Shown here one piece after another: positions 7,402-16,095 of a stretch of 64,000 nt of DNA (its first letter is position 1; every line of letters starts with the position of its first letter). Under the pieces are notes generated by a model. It was not told the DNA's origin. It ran no database searches and saw nothing but the letters and a program-made list of their open reading frames with translations. The position numbers and the translations under genes were made by a program. Source of the DNA: Myxococcales bacterium (GTDB taxonomy: Bacteria > Myxococcota_A > UBA9160 > UBA4427); assembly GCA_012960035.1 (NCBI GenBank), contig DUBZ01000092.1, positions 21,828 through 85,827 on the forward strand, read 5' to 3'.

Positions 7402-8595
7402 ATGCTTGCTCTCGAACGCAACGTTGCAGTCACAGGGATCGGGCAATCGGATGTGGGTCGACGTCTAGATCGGGACCCGATGGCGCTCACCATTGACGCT
7501 TGCCTTGCCGCGATCGAAGACGCGGGCCTGACGCGTGACGACATCGACGGTCTGTCGACTTACCCCGGAGCCGGCATGGCGGGCGCGCCGGGTTTCACCG
7601 CGGGTGGCGTGACCGAATTGCAAGACGCACTTCGCTTGAACCTCAACTGGTTCAATGGCGGTCCGGAGCTTTCTGGACAACTCGGTAGCGTCATCACTGC
7701 CTGTGCCGCGGTCGCTGCGGGCTTCGCGAAGCACGTGCTCTGCTTTCGCACAGTTTGGGAATCGACTGCACAAGGTGGAGGAAGGCGCGCGGGCATTGGG
7801 ACCGGGGGCGGAGGCAAGTTCAAAGCGTCAGGCTTCATGCAGTACTCGCTTCCTTACGGCGCTGCGTCAGCCGCGGTTTGGATTTCGATGATGGCTCAGC
7901 GCCACTTTCACGAATACGGAACCACCAGAGAACAGCTCGCGCAGATCGCCATCAACGCGCGGAAGAATGCGGCCCACAACCCGAAGGCGATCTTCCGGGA
8001 CCCGATGTCGCTCGACGACTACATGAACGTTCGCATGATCTCCGAACCCTTCTGTCTATATGACTGTGATATTCCTGTGGACGGCAGCACGGCGATCATC
8101 GTTTCTCATGTCGACGCCGCGAAAGACATGAGGCGCCCGCCACTTCGAGTCGAGGCGGTGGGAAGTGCATTGCACGGACGACCTTCGTGGGACCAGTTCG
8201 ATGACCTGACCACGATGGCGTTGCGCGATGCTTCAAAGATGATGTGGGCGCGGACGGATCTGCGTCCCGCCGATGTCGACGTCGCCGAGCTTTATGACGG
8301 TTTCAGCTTTATCGCACTCGCATGGCTCGAAGCGCTTGGCTTCTGCGAGAAGGGGGAAGGCGGTCGCTTCATCGAAGGCGGTGACAACATCTCTTTGACC
8401 GGCAAGGTCCCGCTCAACACCCATGGTGGACAGTTGTCTGGCGGCCGGCTCCATGGTTATGGATTCTTGCACGAAGCCTGTACACAACTGTGGGGCGAAG
8501 GCGGCGCGCGTCAGGTTCCCGGCCAGCCAAGGGTCGCGGTTGCGGCCGCGGGTGGCGGTCCACTGGGTGGATGCCTGCTTCTTTCTCGCGACTAG
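7402..8595 (+). CDS. Thiolase-fold acyl-CoA aldolase (Ltp2/SCP-x-like lipid-transfer protein)
   Basis: This 397-residue protein has a thiolase fold but seems to lack the thiolase nucleophilic cysteine; the equivalent stretch near residue 88 reads GGPELSGQLG. It keeps features of Ltp2-type retro-aldolases: AELY298DGF and LHGY353GF with NTHGG between them. In Ltp2, tyrosines in this part of the protein are catalytic. Such enzymes, with a DUF35 partner, cleave a beta-hydroxyacyl-CoA side chain to a ketone and a short acyl-CoA. The substrate could be a sterol, bile-acid or terpenoid CoA ester. The start is ATG 7402, tightly linked to the DUF35 gene. A biosynthetic thiolase is less likely. Confidence 0.85.
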   Translation: MLALERNVAVTGIGQSDVGRRLDRDPMALTIDACLAAIEDAGLTRDDIDGLSTYPGAGMAGAPGFTAGGVTELQDALRLNLNWFNGGPELSGQLGSVITACAAVAAGFAKHVLCFRTVWESTAQGGGRRAGIGTGGGGKFKASGFMQYSLPYGAASAAVWISMMAQRHFHEYGTTREQLAQIAINARKNAAHNPKAIFRDPMSLDDYMNVRMISEPFCLYDCDIPVDGSTAIIVSHVDAAKDMRRPPLRVEAVGSALHGRPSWDQFDDLTTMALRDASKMMWARTDLRPADVDVAELYDGFSFIALAWLEALGFCEKGEGGRFIEGGDNISLTGKVPLNTHGGQLSGGRLHGYGFLHEACTQLWGEGGARQVPGQPRVAVAAAGGGPLGGCLLLSRD

Positions 8596-8609
8596 GTAGC
8601 CCGGCGGCA

Positions 8610-8631
8610 GCAGGGCGACGGCAGGGCGACG
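8610..8631 (+). repeat. Two tandem 11-bp copies of GCAGGGCGACG
   Basis: A perfect tandem duplication lies in the short convergent gap after the thiolase gene. It looks like replication slippage with no evident function. Confidence 0.6.
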
Positions 8632-8709
8632 GCATTGGTGGGCTGTGACGTTTCGCTGACCTTGAGTGCAGAAACTCCCCTGCACGCCGCAGTCGGGACA
8701 GCGCGTCTT

Positions 8710-9762
8710 CTAAGCCACGTCGACTTCTGCGCGCGGTTCGTCGGCCATTGCGATCGCCGGTGGATGCGACGCCCAGCTGATGTATTCGGCCTCCTTCACC
8801 TTGTCGCCCCGCGCAAGCATCGTGTACCAGGCCGGACGCAACACGGCCTTCTCGTCTTCACTGAGAGTTTCGCGGAGGTTGTCGGCGCGCATTCGGCGAT
8901 CTAGGGCGTAGACCGAAATGGCGGTTGCAACCGAGACATTGATGTAAGCCGTGAAGCCGCTGTTGGGTAGAAAAAACAAACCATCTGCCGCGTTCCGCAC
9001 CGCTTCACTGACCCCGAGCTGTTCGCTTCCAAATACGATTGCCGTCTTGTTGTGAATGGGGACCGCTTCGACTTCGGCCGCACCATCACCAAAGTCTGCC
9101 GCGAGGATCTTGTAACCACGTTTTCGTAAGGCGTCGATGGCCGCGACCCCGTCGCGATGGGTGATGATGTCGAGCCAACGTTCGGATCGTGTGGTGAGGG
9201 TGCGCTCCATCGCTGGGGGGCCGGCCGCATGAATGACGTGCAACTCCTGCAAACCAAGCGCTTCAATCGAACGCGCAACTGCTGAAACGTTTCGCGAGTT
9301 CACCAAGTTGTCGAGGACAACGACGAGCGAGCGCGTGCGATCTTGAAGTGCGCGTTCTGCAGCAACGATACGCGCGGGTGGGGCCTCGGGGCTGGGGCCC
9401 TCGGTGTTAGGCGGGCTCTCGTCGTCAGGCTGAGGCTTGATCTTGACACCTCGGTCGACTGAAAGCTTCTCGTCCTTCTCTTCACCGCCTCGCCACTCGC
9501 GACCGATGAAGCCGGCATTTTTGATGTCCTCCACCGAGTCGAGTTGATTCGCGATTTCGATGAGTTCGCGAAAGAAGGGGATGTCGACGGCGCGGCGTAT
9601 GATTTCCTTGTCCGCGCTGTCGCGCTTGGCGCCCTTCCAAGCCTTGCGTTCGTAGGCGTGGGCTAGGAGCTTTTCAACTTCACCGAGGTGTTGGCCGGCG
9701 ATGCGCATCGCCTCCTCGAGTTCTTCCATGTACCCGTGCCAGCGGCCCCATCTCGAACGCAT
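8710..9762 (-). CDS. TrmH/SpoU-family RNA 2'-O-methyltransferase
   Basis: This SPOUT-class enzyme methylates ribose in tRNA or rRNA using SAM. The C-terminal catalytic domain carries motif 1 (LDNLVNSRNVSAVARS, about residues 150-165, with the catalytic Arg), motif 2 (VFGSEQLGVS, about 243-252) and motif 3 (LPNSGFTAYINVSVATA, about 265-281), which forms the knot. Motif 3 has AYINVSVA where SLNVSVA is usual. Residues 1-100 are a charged helical extension, joined by a Pro/Glu-rich linker at about 105-130. The start is ATG 9762 with CGGAG upstream, 10 bases after the PpiC gene. The target nucleotide cannot be assigned. Confidence 0.88.
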   Translation of the reverse strand: MRSRWGRWHGYMEELEEAMRIAGQHLGEVEKLLAHAYERKAWKGAKRDSADKEIIRRAVDIPFFRELIEIANQLDSVEDIKNAGFIGREWRGGEEKDEKLSVDRGVKIKPQPDDESPPNTEGPSPEAPPARIVAAERALQDRTRSLVVVLDNLVNSRNVSAVARSIEALGLQELHVIHAAGPPAMERTLTTRSERWLDIITHRDGVAAIDALRKRGYKILAADFGDGAAEVEAVPIHNKTAIVFGSEQLGVSEAVRNAADGLFFLPNSGFTAYINVSVATAISVYALDRRMRADNLRETLSEDEKAVLRPAWYTMLARGDKVKEAEYISWASHPPAIAMADEPRAEVDVA

Positions 9763-9772
9763 TGTGTCTCCG

Positions 9773-10693
9773 CTACTCGAAACTGTCGGCGATTTCGACG
9801 TTGGCGCGCATCCTTAGTTCGTCGAGGTAGGTGCGAAGCGCGATGTCGCCCTGTCGCCTGCGCCAGTCGATGACGACTTGTTCGCGAATTGCGGCCAGCG
9901 GCGGCGTTCGTGCCGGCTCGCGTTCGACGACTTGTGCAACATGGATCCCGGTTCCCGAACGCACCGGCTCACTCCACGCGCCAACTTCGAGCTCGCTCAA
10001 CGTTCGCAACAGGGTGGGGCCGAGGTATTCGCGAGTTTTCGCTGCCGGCAACATCGCAGCGGGGAGCGGCGAAATTTCAAAATCGCCAAGTTCGTCTTTC
10101 ACCGAAGCAAAAGCGTCGCCCGCAACCAGGCGTGCACGGGCCTTTTCGGCGCGGCTCTGTCCGGGCCCGGCTTCGGGCACCGGTTTTCCTTTCGGTGTCA
10201 CGCGAAAGAAGATCTGCCTCGCCATCATGCGTCCGGGTCGCGTGAAGTAGTCCTTGTTCTCGTTGTAGAACGTTTCGAGTTCCTGCTCGCCGGGATTGGA
10301 GGCCTTGATGTCGCTCACCACGGACGTGATCACGCTCGCAGTGAGGTCTGCCCGCACTTTGCGGTCGAGGTGAACGAGGCCGAGGTCAAGCGCGCGTTGA
10401 ATCAAGAGTTCTTCTTCGATCATGCGGTCGAGTACGCGTTTGCGCGCGGCCGCTTCGTCAGGTGTACGCATGTCCTGCAACACCGCGGCGACGAGGCGTT
10501 CGAAATCTGCCTCGCGAATCACCGTGTCGTTGACGCGCGCAATCGCGTCGCCGGGAAAGCCGGTTGTCGCCGACTCTCCGACCAGGCCCCATGCCGCGAC
10601 GGCGAGACCCGCAACTGCGCCAAGGGCGAGCAGCAGCGCCGGGCGTGATTGCTTTACGTTTTTTGCGGGGTTGTTCGCGGAGGACTCTTGCAA
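9773..10693 (-). CDS. Membrane-anchored PpiC-type peptidyl-prolyl isomerase
   Basis: This periplasmic parvulin-like folding factor has about 306 residues. A hydrophobic anchor (RPALLLALGAVAGLAVAAWG) lies near the N-terminus. A SurA/PrsA-like helical region follows, with DAIARVNDTVIREADFERLV and LDRMIEEELLIQRALDLG. The parvulin-like C-terminal part includes ARQIFFRVTP, ARLVAGDAFASVKDELGDF and VRSGTGIHVAQVVER. The frame stays open far upstream into the acyl-CoA synthetase gene. I use TTG 10693, the last candidate before the anchor; it has no clear ribosome site, so the start is uncertain. It sits between the acyl-CoA synthetase and the TrmH-family gene on the same strand. Confidence 0.8.
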   Translation of the reverse strand: MQESSANNPAKNVKQSRPALLLALGAVAGLAVAAWGLVGESATTGFPGDAIARVNDTVIREADFERLVAAVLQDMRTPDEAAARKRVLDRMIEEELLIQRALDLGLVHLDRKVRADLTASVITSVVSDIKASNPGEQELETFYNENKDYFTRPGRMMARQIFFRVTPKGKPVPEAGPGQSRAEKARARLVAGDAFASVKDELGDFEISPLPAAMLPAAKTREYLGPTLLRTLSELEVGAWSEPVRSGTGIHVAQVVEREPARTPPLAAIREQVVIDWRRRQGDIALRTYLDELRMRANVEIADSFE

Positions 10694-10746
10694 AGTGAAT
10701 TCGATTCGTGTGCTTGGGGTTCGCGGCGCTTTCTTGCGGGACCGGT

Positions 10747-10774
10747 ACGATAGAAGTTCGCCAGCGCCCGGCAA
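10747..10774 (-). promoter_or_regulatory. Possible promoter before the PpiC gene
   Basis: On the minus strand, TTGCCG (10774-10769) and TATCGT (10752-10747) are separated by 16 bases. If real, transcription starts near 10740, which favours the TTG start at 10693 over longer versions. Confidence 0.25.
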
Positions 10775-10814
10775 CGTGAAACCACGCCAGGAGCCTGGCC
10801 CAAGACTCTGGCTG

Positions 10815-12341
10815 CTAGATGTTGCGGTCGCGGTCCTTCCAGTAGCGGTCCCGAAGCCGCCGGATATAGAGCTTGCCACTCTCTTCACGAGGCAGTTGGA
10901 CTTCGAAGTCGATCGAACGCGGGACCTTGTATCGGGCGAGTCGTTCGCGAGCGAACTCGAGAATCTCACTTTCGAGTTCGGCCGTCGCCGCGATGCCGGG
11001 TCGCAATTCAACAGCCGCCTTGACGCTCTCCCCCCACTCGTCGTCGGGAATGCCGAAAACGCCCACGTCGGACACCGCGGGGTGGAGCGCAATTTCCTGC
11101 TCGACTTCACGGGGGTAGATGTTTACGCCGCCAGAAATGATCATGTTCGACTTGCGATCCGCGAGGAAGACGTGGCCGTCGTCGTCCACCCAGCCAATGT
11201 CGCCAATGGTGAACACGCCCTTGTCGAGATACGCCGCTTCGGTCTTCACGGGGTCGCCGTGGTACTCGAACACCCGATCGATTCGTTTGTGTCGGCAATA
11301 AAGGTCGCCTGTTTTGCCGGCCGAGAGGCGCTTACAATTTTCATCCACCGCGAAGACTTCGAAGTCGGGCAGCGTTCGCCCCACACTGCCGGGATGTTCG
11401 AGCCATTCTTCGGACCCGATCAAGGTGTTGACCCCACCCTCGGTCGCGCCCCAATACTCAACCAGTTTCGGTCCAAACCATTCGATCATCGCGCGCTTGG
11501 TGTCCACTGATACCGGGGCCGCGCCGTGAAGGACCAAGTTGAGCTTGGGTGCTGCGAACTTTTCCTTGATCTCGTCTTTCAAGCGCAACAAACGAATGAA
11601 CATGGTGGGGACCATGTGGAGGTGGGCGATCTCGCGTTCCATGATGAGCGCGAGGGCACCTTCTTCGTCCCAGCGAGGCATGATGAGAAGCGGGGCGCCG
11701 TTGGCGTTGTCGTAGATTGAAAACATCAACGGTGCAGCGTGATACATCGGGCCGGTGATGAGGTGTGGCCCCGTTCCGTCTAGGCCAACGTTCTTCCCAT
11801 ACTCACCGAGGAAGTCCATCGCCGCTGCGACCGTTGGTTTGCGCGCGCGCTTTACGCCTTTGGGGCGGCCCGTCGTTCCACTGGTGTAGATCATGTTGCC
11901 GCCCGCGGTCCCACTTGGGTCCATGGGTTCGTTCGACGCTGCAGCGAGCAGTCCGTCGAGCTCTTCGCCCGCGACTACGACGCGCGAGTTCGGCGCGATC
12001 TGCTCGGCGGTTTCGCGGTAATGATCGTCGGCGAACAAAACCTTCGAACCGGAGTCCTCTACCACGTACGCGATTTCATCTTCCGACAGGTGCCAGTTGA
12101 TGGGCGTCACCCAAATACCGGCCATGATGCCGCCGAGAATCAGCTCGACGACCTCAACTCGGTTTTGCATCAGGACGGCGACGTGCTCGTCAGTGGCGAG
12201 CCCAACGTCGTCGCGCAGAAAGCGGGCGACTCGGGTGCTGCGGTCGAGGAGTTCGGCCCAGGTTCGCGAGCGGCTGAAGTCGTCGACCGCGAGTCCGTCT
12301 GGGTCACGCGCTGCAAGTTCAAAATGATTCGATTGCGGCAT
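10815..12341 (-). CDS. AMP-dependent acyl-CoA synthetase (FadD-like)
   Basis: This ANL-superfamily enzyme activates a carboxylic acid to its CoA thioester through an acyl-adenylate. The 508 residues carry the P-loop IYTSGTTGRPKG (about 150-162), the adenine-binding YWGATEGG, GDIGWVDDDGHVFLADRKSNM in the hinge region and a C-terminal ESGKLYIRRLRDRYW with the expected lysine. The length fits medium- or long-chain enzymes of steroid and fatty-acid catabolism; no carrier-protein domain is fused. The start is ATG 12341 at the end of a 114-base divergent gap with the NUDIX gene. It may feed the CoA-dependent steps encoded by the aldolase and CoA-transferase genes nearby. Confidence 0.92.
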   Translation of the reverse strand: MPQSNHFELAARDPDGLAVDDFSRSRTWAELLDRSTRVARFLRDDVGLATDEHVAVLMQNRVEVVELILGGIMAGIWVTPINWHLSEDEIAYVVEDSGSKVLFADDHYRETAEQIAPNSRVVVAGEELDGLLAAASNEPMDPSGTAGGNMIYTSGTTGRPKGVKRARKPTVAAAMDFLGEYGKNVGLDGTGPHLITGPMYHAAPLMFSIYDNANGAPLLIMPRWDEEGALALIMEREIAHLHMVPTMFIRLLRLKDEIKEKFAAPKLNLVLHGAAPVSVDTKRAMIEWFGPKLVEYWGATEGGVNTLIGSEEWLEHPGSVGRTLPDFEVFAVDENCKRLSAGKTGDLYCRHKRIDRVFEYHGDPVKTEAAYLDKGVFTIGDIGWVDDDGHVFLADRKSNMIISGGVNIYPREVEQEIALHPAVSDVGVFGIPDDEWGESVKAAVELRPGIAATAELESEILEFARERLARYKVPRSIDFEVQLPREESGKLYIRRLRDRYWKDRDRNI

Positions 12342-12455
12342 ATGTTTTGGGGGGACCTTCGCGTGGCGGCATCAGCTTTATCGAAATCGTGGGCCAAAAG
12401 TTTATCGACGAGAGGTTCGTGTATCTTCCGCCGCGGACTTGAAGAGCCGCATACG

Positions 12456-13145
12456 ATGTCAGATTGGCAATTCGCCGTCGATTCCTTCTCGCCACACGAC
12501 AGCCACACGACAACTATAAGACAAAGAACACACGAATTGACGACTCGACTCGACGACCTCAGGCGCTGCTTTCAAAGCCATACCCCCGAATTGAGCGGAG
12601 ACTCCGTCAACATCGAGGCTTCGGTTGCGCTCGTGCTCTGCGAAGAAGGCGACGATCTGAGCCTGCTCTTCATTCAGCGAGCGACCCATAAGAGCGACCG
12701 TTGGTCGGGTCACATTGCGTTTCCGGGCGGCAGGCTCGACGCCCAGGACGCGACATCGCAGCAAGCGGCCGAGCGCGAGACCCGCGAAGAAGTCGGCTTC
12801 GCCCTAGACGACAGCAAGTTGATCGGACGCCTCGACGACTTGCGCGGCCTGAGCGAATCGATCCTGGTGTCCGGGTATGTATACGGTCTCGCGCAACGGC
12901 CTCAGCTTGCCCCGAACCACGAAGTCCAGAATGCGTTCTGGCTGTCGCTTGGCGAGATCGAATCGAAGGAGCGAAACGTCGAGCGCGCCTTCGACTACAA
13001 GGGCACCGACTTCGTGCTTCCCGCGATCCAGGTCCTCGACCAAGACGATCCAGTGCTTTGGGGGATTTCGTATCGCTTCCTCGAACTCCTCATGGAGCTC
13101 GTCGGTCGACCTATCGCCCCAATGCCCTGGATGCCGAATCTCTAG
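12456..13145 (+). CDS. NUDIX hydrolase, probable CoA pyrophosphatase (NudL-like)
   Basis: This predicted CoA/acyl-CoA diphosphatase of 229 residues has the signature of that subgroup: LLFIQRATHKSDRWSGHIAF leading into FPGGRLDAQD and the NUDIX box AAERETREEVGF. The acidic pair E-E within REEVG binds magnesium. The family cleaves CoA to 3',5'-ADP and phosphopantetheine and may remove damaged or excess CoA esters. ATG 12456 begins MSDWQFAVDSF. A longer open frame upstream runs opposite the acyl-CoA synthetase gene and is not real. Divergent pairing with an acyl-CoA synthetase fits a role in CoA turnover. Confidence 0.88.
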   Translation: MSDWQFAVDSFSPHDSHTTTIRQRTHELTTRLDDLRRCFQSHTPELSGDSVNIEASVALVLCEEGDDLSLLFIQRATHKSDRWSGHIAFPGGRLDAQDATSQQAAERETREEVGFALDDSKLIGRLDDLRGLSESILVSGYVYGLAQRPQLAPNHEVQNAFWLSLGEIESKERNVERAFDYKGTDFVLPAIQVLDQDDPVLWGISYRFLELLMELVGRPIAPMPWMPNL

Positions 13146-13194
13146 GACATCGACTTTCCACGACAACGACTTTCGACAACAACGACTTCGGCGT

Positions 13195-14706
13195 CTACCG
13201 GCGCCCGAAGTTGCGACCCCCGTTGCTGTTCTTCTTTGACTTCGACTTCCACCTCGCCTTAGGCCGCTGGGCGCGGCTCTTCTTCCGATCGCTCGTACGC
13301 GGGGCATCCACTCGTCGTTCGCCGACCCGGGATCGAATCGAACCTTTGTCACTCGCGCGCCTGTCACTCGCACGTGGCTTCGCGCGCCCGGTGGCGTCGC
13401 GAAACTTGGACGTGTGCTTGCGCGTGCGAACATCGCCATCCCCTTTTCGAGTTCTAATTCGACTTCGGGTTCGACCTCCCTTCCGGTCGTCGTTGCGAAC
13501 CGATCGGGGGTCCCGTCGTTGATTGCGAATATTCGAAACGTGAACGTCTTTTTGGTGTCCGCGTCGCTTTTGACCGCGGTAGTGGTTGTTGTGACGCTTC
13601 GGCTTATGCGACCGCGCGTGTTCCCGGATGCGAGCGCCTCGGTAGTGGCGTTTGTGCGGCGCGTGTCGATTGAAATGGCGATCGATGTGGCCGTAGTGGT
13701 GGCGTCGCTGCGGGTGGCGGTCATGCCACGAGGAGTAGTAGGCAGACGGCAAACCAAACACAATGAACGACCCACCCGTGTCAAAGTTGAAACCCCAATG
13801 AGACCGGTGTGGGTACCAGTGGTAGCTGGCACGCCAATGCGGCGGGCCGAACCAGTAGGGATACGGATGGCTGTAGTGGTGGACTTCCGTGCGCTCGACG
13901 ATGCGTTCAACTTCGCGCGGCGAGTCGTAGCCCTCTTCTTCTGCAAAATCTTCTGCCGACTGGATGAGTTCTGCCTGCGCTTCGGGGTCGTCTTCAATCG
14001 CTTCACGCCACTGGGCAATCTCTTGTTCGTGACGAAGTGTTTCTTCTTCGTGATAGCGGTCGAATGCATCGCGGGTTTCCAAAGGACCTTCGCGATACTG
14101 GGTGCCGAGTTCATCTAATAGGCCGGGGTGATCTGCCAAAGCACTCATGAGGTCGGGCCTTTCGATGAGGGCTTGGAAGTTTGCTTGGGCACTTAGAGGA
14201 AGCGAGGCGATGAGCTTTGCCGTTTCACGTTCGGCGTCACTGTGCAGGTGCGCGATGTCGTTCAGCAGGTTGAAGTCTCGATCGACGATCCGAGTTGCGA
14301 CCTTGCGAATGCTCTCCGGGTAAGGAGACACGATGCCCGCGACTGCGCCGCGCGCGGGCCTGCCGCCCTGGACGAGTTCGTCGATGAGTTCCGGGTACCG
14401 AACGAGTTCCCACATGTCTTTTTGCTTCGACCGGGGGATCGCGTTCATCCGTTCACGAAACTGATCACTCGAATCTCGTGAAATGCTCGCGATGCGTTCA
14501 ACCGACTGCGGATGCAGTGACACTCCGAGGATCGCGTCACGCATGGGCTCGTCGGCGAGGGCGAGGGTGCCCAGCGCGTCGCGTTCCGATTCGCTGAGTG
14601 AACCTTCGAGCGATACGCCCGGTGACAACTTCGCCAAGCTGGTCGCCGGCAGCACCATGAAACTGATTGCCGCGACCGCGAGCCAAGACCAATGTCGAAA
14701 CGTCAT
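13195..14706 (-). CDS. Secreted repeat protein with a very basic, Arg/Lys/Ser-rich C-terminus
   Basis: Unrecognised 503-residue protein. ATG 14706 follows GGAGGCGAGGAG and begins a clear signal peptide (WLAVAAISFMVLPATSLA). Residues about 30-220 are acidic-helical and appear to contain two related segments: LHPQSVERIASI ... WELVRYPELIDELV, and YPESIRKVATRI ... FQALIERPDLMSAL. An acidic stretch follows, then an aromatic part rich in Tyr, Trp, His and Pro (YPYWFGPPHWRASYHWYPH). The last 180 residues are low-complexity and strongly basic. The order of parts recalls DUF3300-type exported proteins, but I cannot confirm the family. The tail could bind nucleic acid, polyanionic glycan or LPS. The frame is long and the start well marked, so it is a real gene. 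Confidence 0.75.
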   Translation of the reverse strand: MTFRHWSWLAVAAISFMVLPATSLAKLSPGVSLEGSLSESERDALGTLALADEPMRDAILGVSLHPQSVERIASISRDSSDQFRERMNAIPRSKQKDMWELVRYPELIDELVQGGRPARGAVAGIVSPYPESIRKVATRIVDRDFNLLNDIAHLHSDAERETAKLIASLPLSAQANFQALIERPDLMSALADHPGLLDELGTQYREGPLETRDAFDRYHEEETLRHEQEIAQWREAIEDDPEAQAELIQSAEDFAEEEGYDSPREVERIVERTEVHHYSHPYPYWFGPPHWRASYHWYPHRSHWGFNFDTGGSFIVFGLPSAYYSSWHDRHPQRRHHYGHIDRHFNRHAPHKRHYRGARIREHARSHKPKRHNNHYRGQKRRGHQKDVHVSNIRNQRRDPRSVRNDDRKGGRTRSRIRTRKGDGDVRTRKHTSKFRDATGRAKPRASDRRASDKGSIRSRVGERRVDAPRTSDRKKSRAQRPKARWKSKSKKNSNGGRNFGRR

Positions 14707-14808
14707 CTCCTCGCCTCCGTCCTTTGCATGGACCCTCAAGGAACGAAGTTTGGACGAATTGGCAGGCGAATATATTCGGCAGGTACTGTGGGGGCCCTCG
14801 GAGGCGCC

Positions 14809-16095
14809 TCAGCTCGGCGGAATCGTAAAATGGGCCAATAGGAGTCGCACTACGGCCCCGTTCTGAAGCGCGACTGCCACGACGGTCGCGAACACGATCG
14901 CCTGACCGACGCGCAGTGCTCGGCCGGTAGCGAAGAGTGGACCCACGACGAGCACGCTGAACGCGAGGTTCCAGTGCTGCGAATACAAGAAGTGGCCCAC
15001 GCCCCAAAAGGCGTGAAGCCATTTGTTGAAGATCAAGATCGCGAGTGCAGCCAGCATCATTGTGCGTTGTGTCGGCGTACCCGCCCACATCGCGATCGCT
15101 CCCGCCAAGGCGAGCGCGAGCAACAGCGACCCCAGCGGGCGTGACGTTGAGAACACGCTCGCCGTGCGGTCGTAGGTAAAGCGAAATTTGTACCGAGAGT
15201 TGTTCTTGTCCGCCTGGTAGTTGTTGACGAGCTCGGGGGGCTTGGCGGTGATGCTGTTGCTCGCCGCAGTGGCCATCCACAGTGCGCGATCGAAGGGGAC
15301 GTTGCCCTCAGTCCATTTCGAGATGTAGCGCGCGCCTTCTTCCGTGTTGAGTGGGCGACTGTCGTAGAGGGAATAGGAAGCAAAGCCCAGTACGGCAACA
15401 AGGGCTGCACTTGTTGCAAACAAAACGGCTGTGCGACGCGCAATGACTTGAGGTTCATCGGTCGCAAGCCAGCGGGAAGCGGCGAACAAGATCAGGATCG
15501 TTGCGATGTTTGTCACCGTGATCGCAGTGGCGACAATGCTCAGGCCAAGCCACAGGGCATGATCGTTGCGAGCCCCTGGCTTGGTATGTGCCGCGAGTGC
15601 AAAGGCTGCCGCGATACAGGCTCCGGACAGGGCGAAACTTTCGGGAATACTGCCGAACACCAAGCCGCTCAACGACACCACCACGAGCGCGGTGGCGAGT
15701 AGGGCGTAGACCTGGGGTAGGCCAAGGCCAAGAAAAAGCAGGAACGCAAACGCGGCGGTCGCCCCGGATGCGAGCGGGCTGAGCCAAAGCGCGACTGCGG
15801 TCCGGGCCGCCTTGATGTCACCATTCCAGCCACCCAACGTAGTCGCCACTTTTGCCGCGCTTCGGACGGGCGGGTTTACAAGCAGGTCGAGGGCGGGATG
15901 AGAAATGCTTGCGCGGCGATCGCAAGATTCTCGCACCATGCAGTCGAGACGCGCCTTCGTGTCTGCATGGAAGAACACGTCGTATTGGTTGAGAGAACCG
16001 GTGGCGTCGAGGTGAAGCGCGAGTGCAAGATGGATCGCGAAGGAAAGGCCCGCCAACAACATGGCGATCGTCCTTGCCGCCGGGGCTTTGCTCAC
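14809..16095 (-). CDS. Polytopic membrane protein, possible GT-C-like glycosyltransferase
   Basis: Unrecognised 428-residue inner-membrane protein with roughly ten hydrophobic helices. After the first helix an extracytoplasmic loop contains QYDVFFHADTKARLD and ISHPALDLLVNP, where an Asp and a His-Pro could line an active site as in lipid-linked sugar transferases. A large polar loop near residues 250-310 is rich in Tyr, Asn and Lys. The last third again has helices and a conserved-looking HAFWGVGHFLYSQHWNL. The start ATG overlaps the stop of the small upstream ORF (ATGA). Function is inferred only from topology. Confidence 0.6.
   Translation of the reverse strand: MSKAPAARTIAMLLAGLSFAIHLALALHLDATGSLNQYDVFFHADTKARLDCMVRESCDRRASISHPALDLLVNPPVRSAAKVATTLGGWNGDIKAARTAVALWLSPLASGATAAFAFLLFLGLGLPQVYALLATALVVVSLSGLVFGSIPESFALSGACIAAAFALAAHTKPGARNDHALWLGLSIVATAITVTNIATILILFAASRWLATDEPQVIARRTAVLFATSAALVAVLGFASYSLYDSRPLNTEEGARYISKWTEGNVPFDRALWMATAASNSITAKPPELVNNYQADKNNSRYKFRFTYDRTASVFSTSRPLGSLLLALALAGAIAMWAGTPTQRTMMLAALAILIFNKWLHAFWGVGHFLYSQHWNLAFSVLVVGPLFATGRALRVGQAIVFATVVAVALQNGAVVRLLLAHFTIPPS

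Noticed and set aside
8610..8631. Tandem 11-bp duplication as a regulatory element
   Set aside because: It lies between two convergent genes and has only two copies; slippage is enough to explain it.
12021..12455. N-terminal extension of the NUDIX protein
   Set aside because: This part runs opposite the acyl-CoA synthetase coding sequence and is its shadow.
13414..14118. Hydrophobic Val-rich plus-strand frame opposite the Arg-rich secreted protein
   Set aside because: Its Val/Arg runs are the antisense reading of the basic and His/Tyr-rich codons; no ribosome site.
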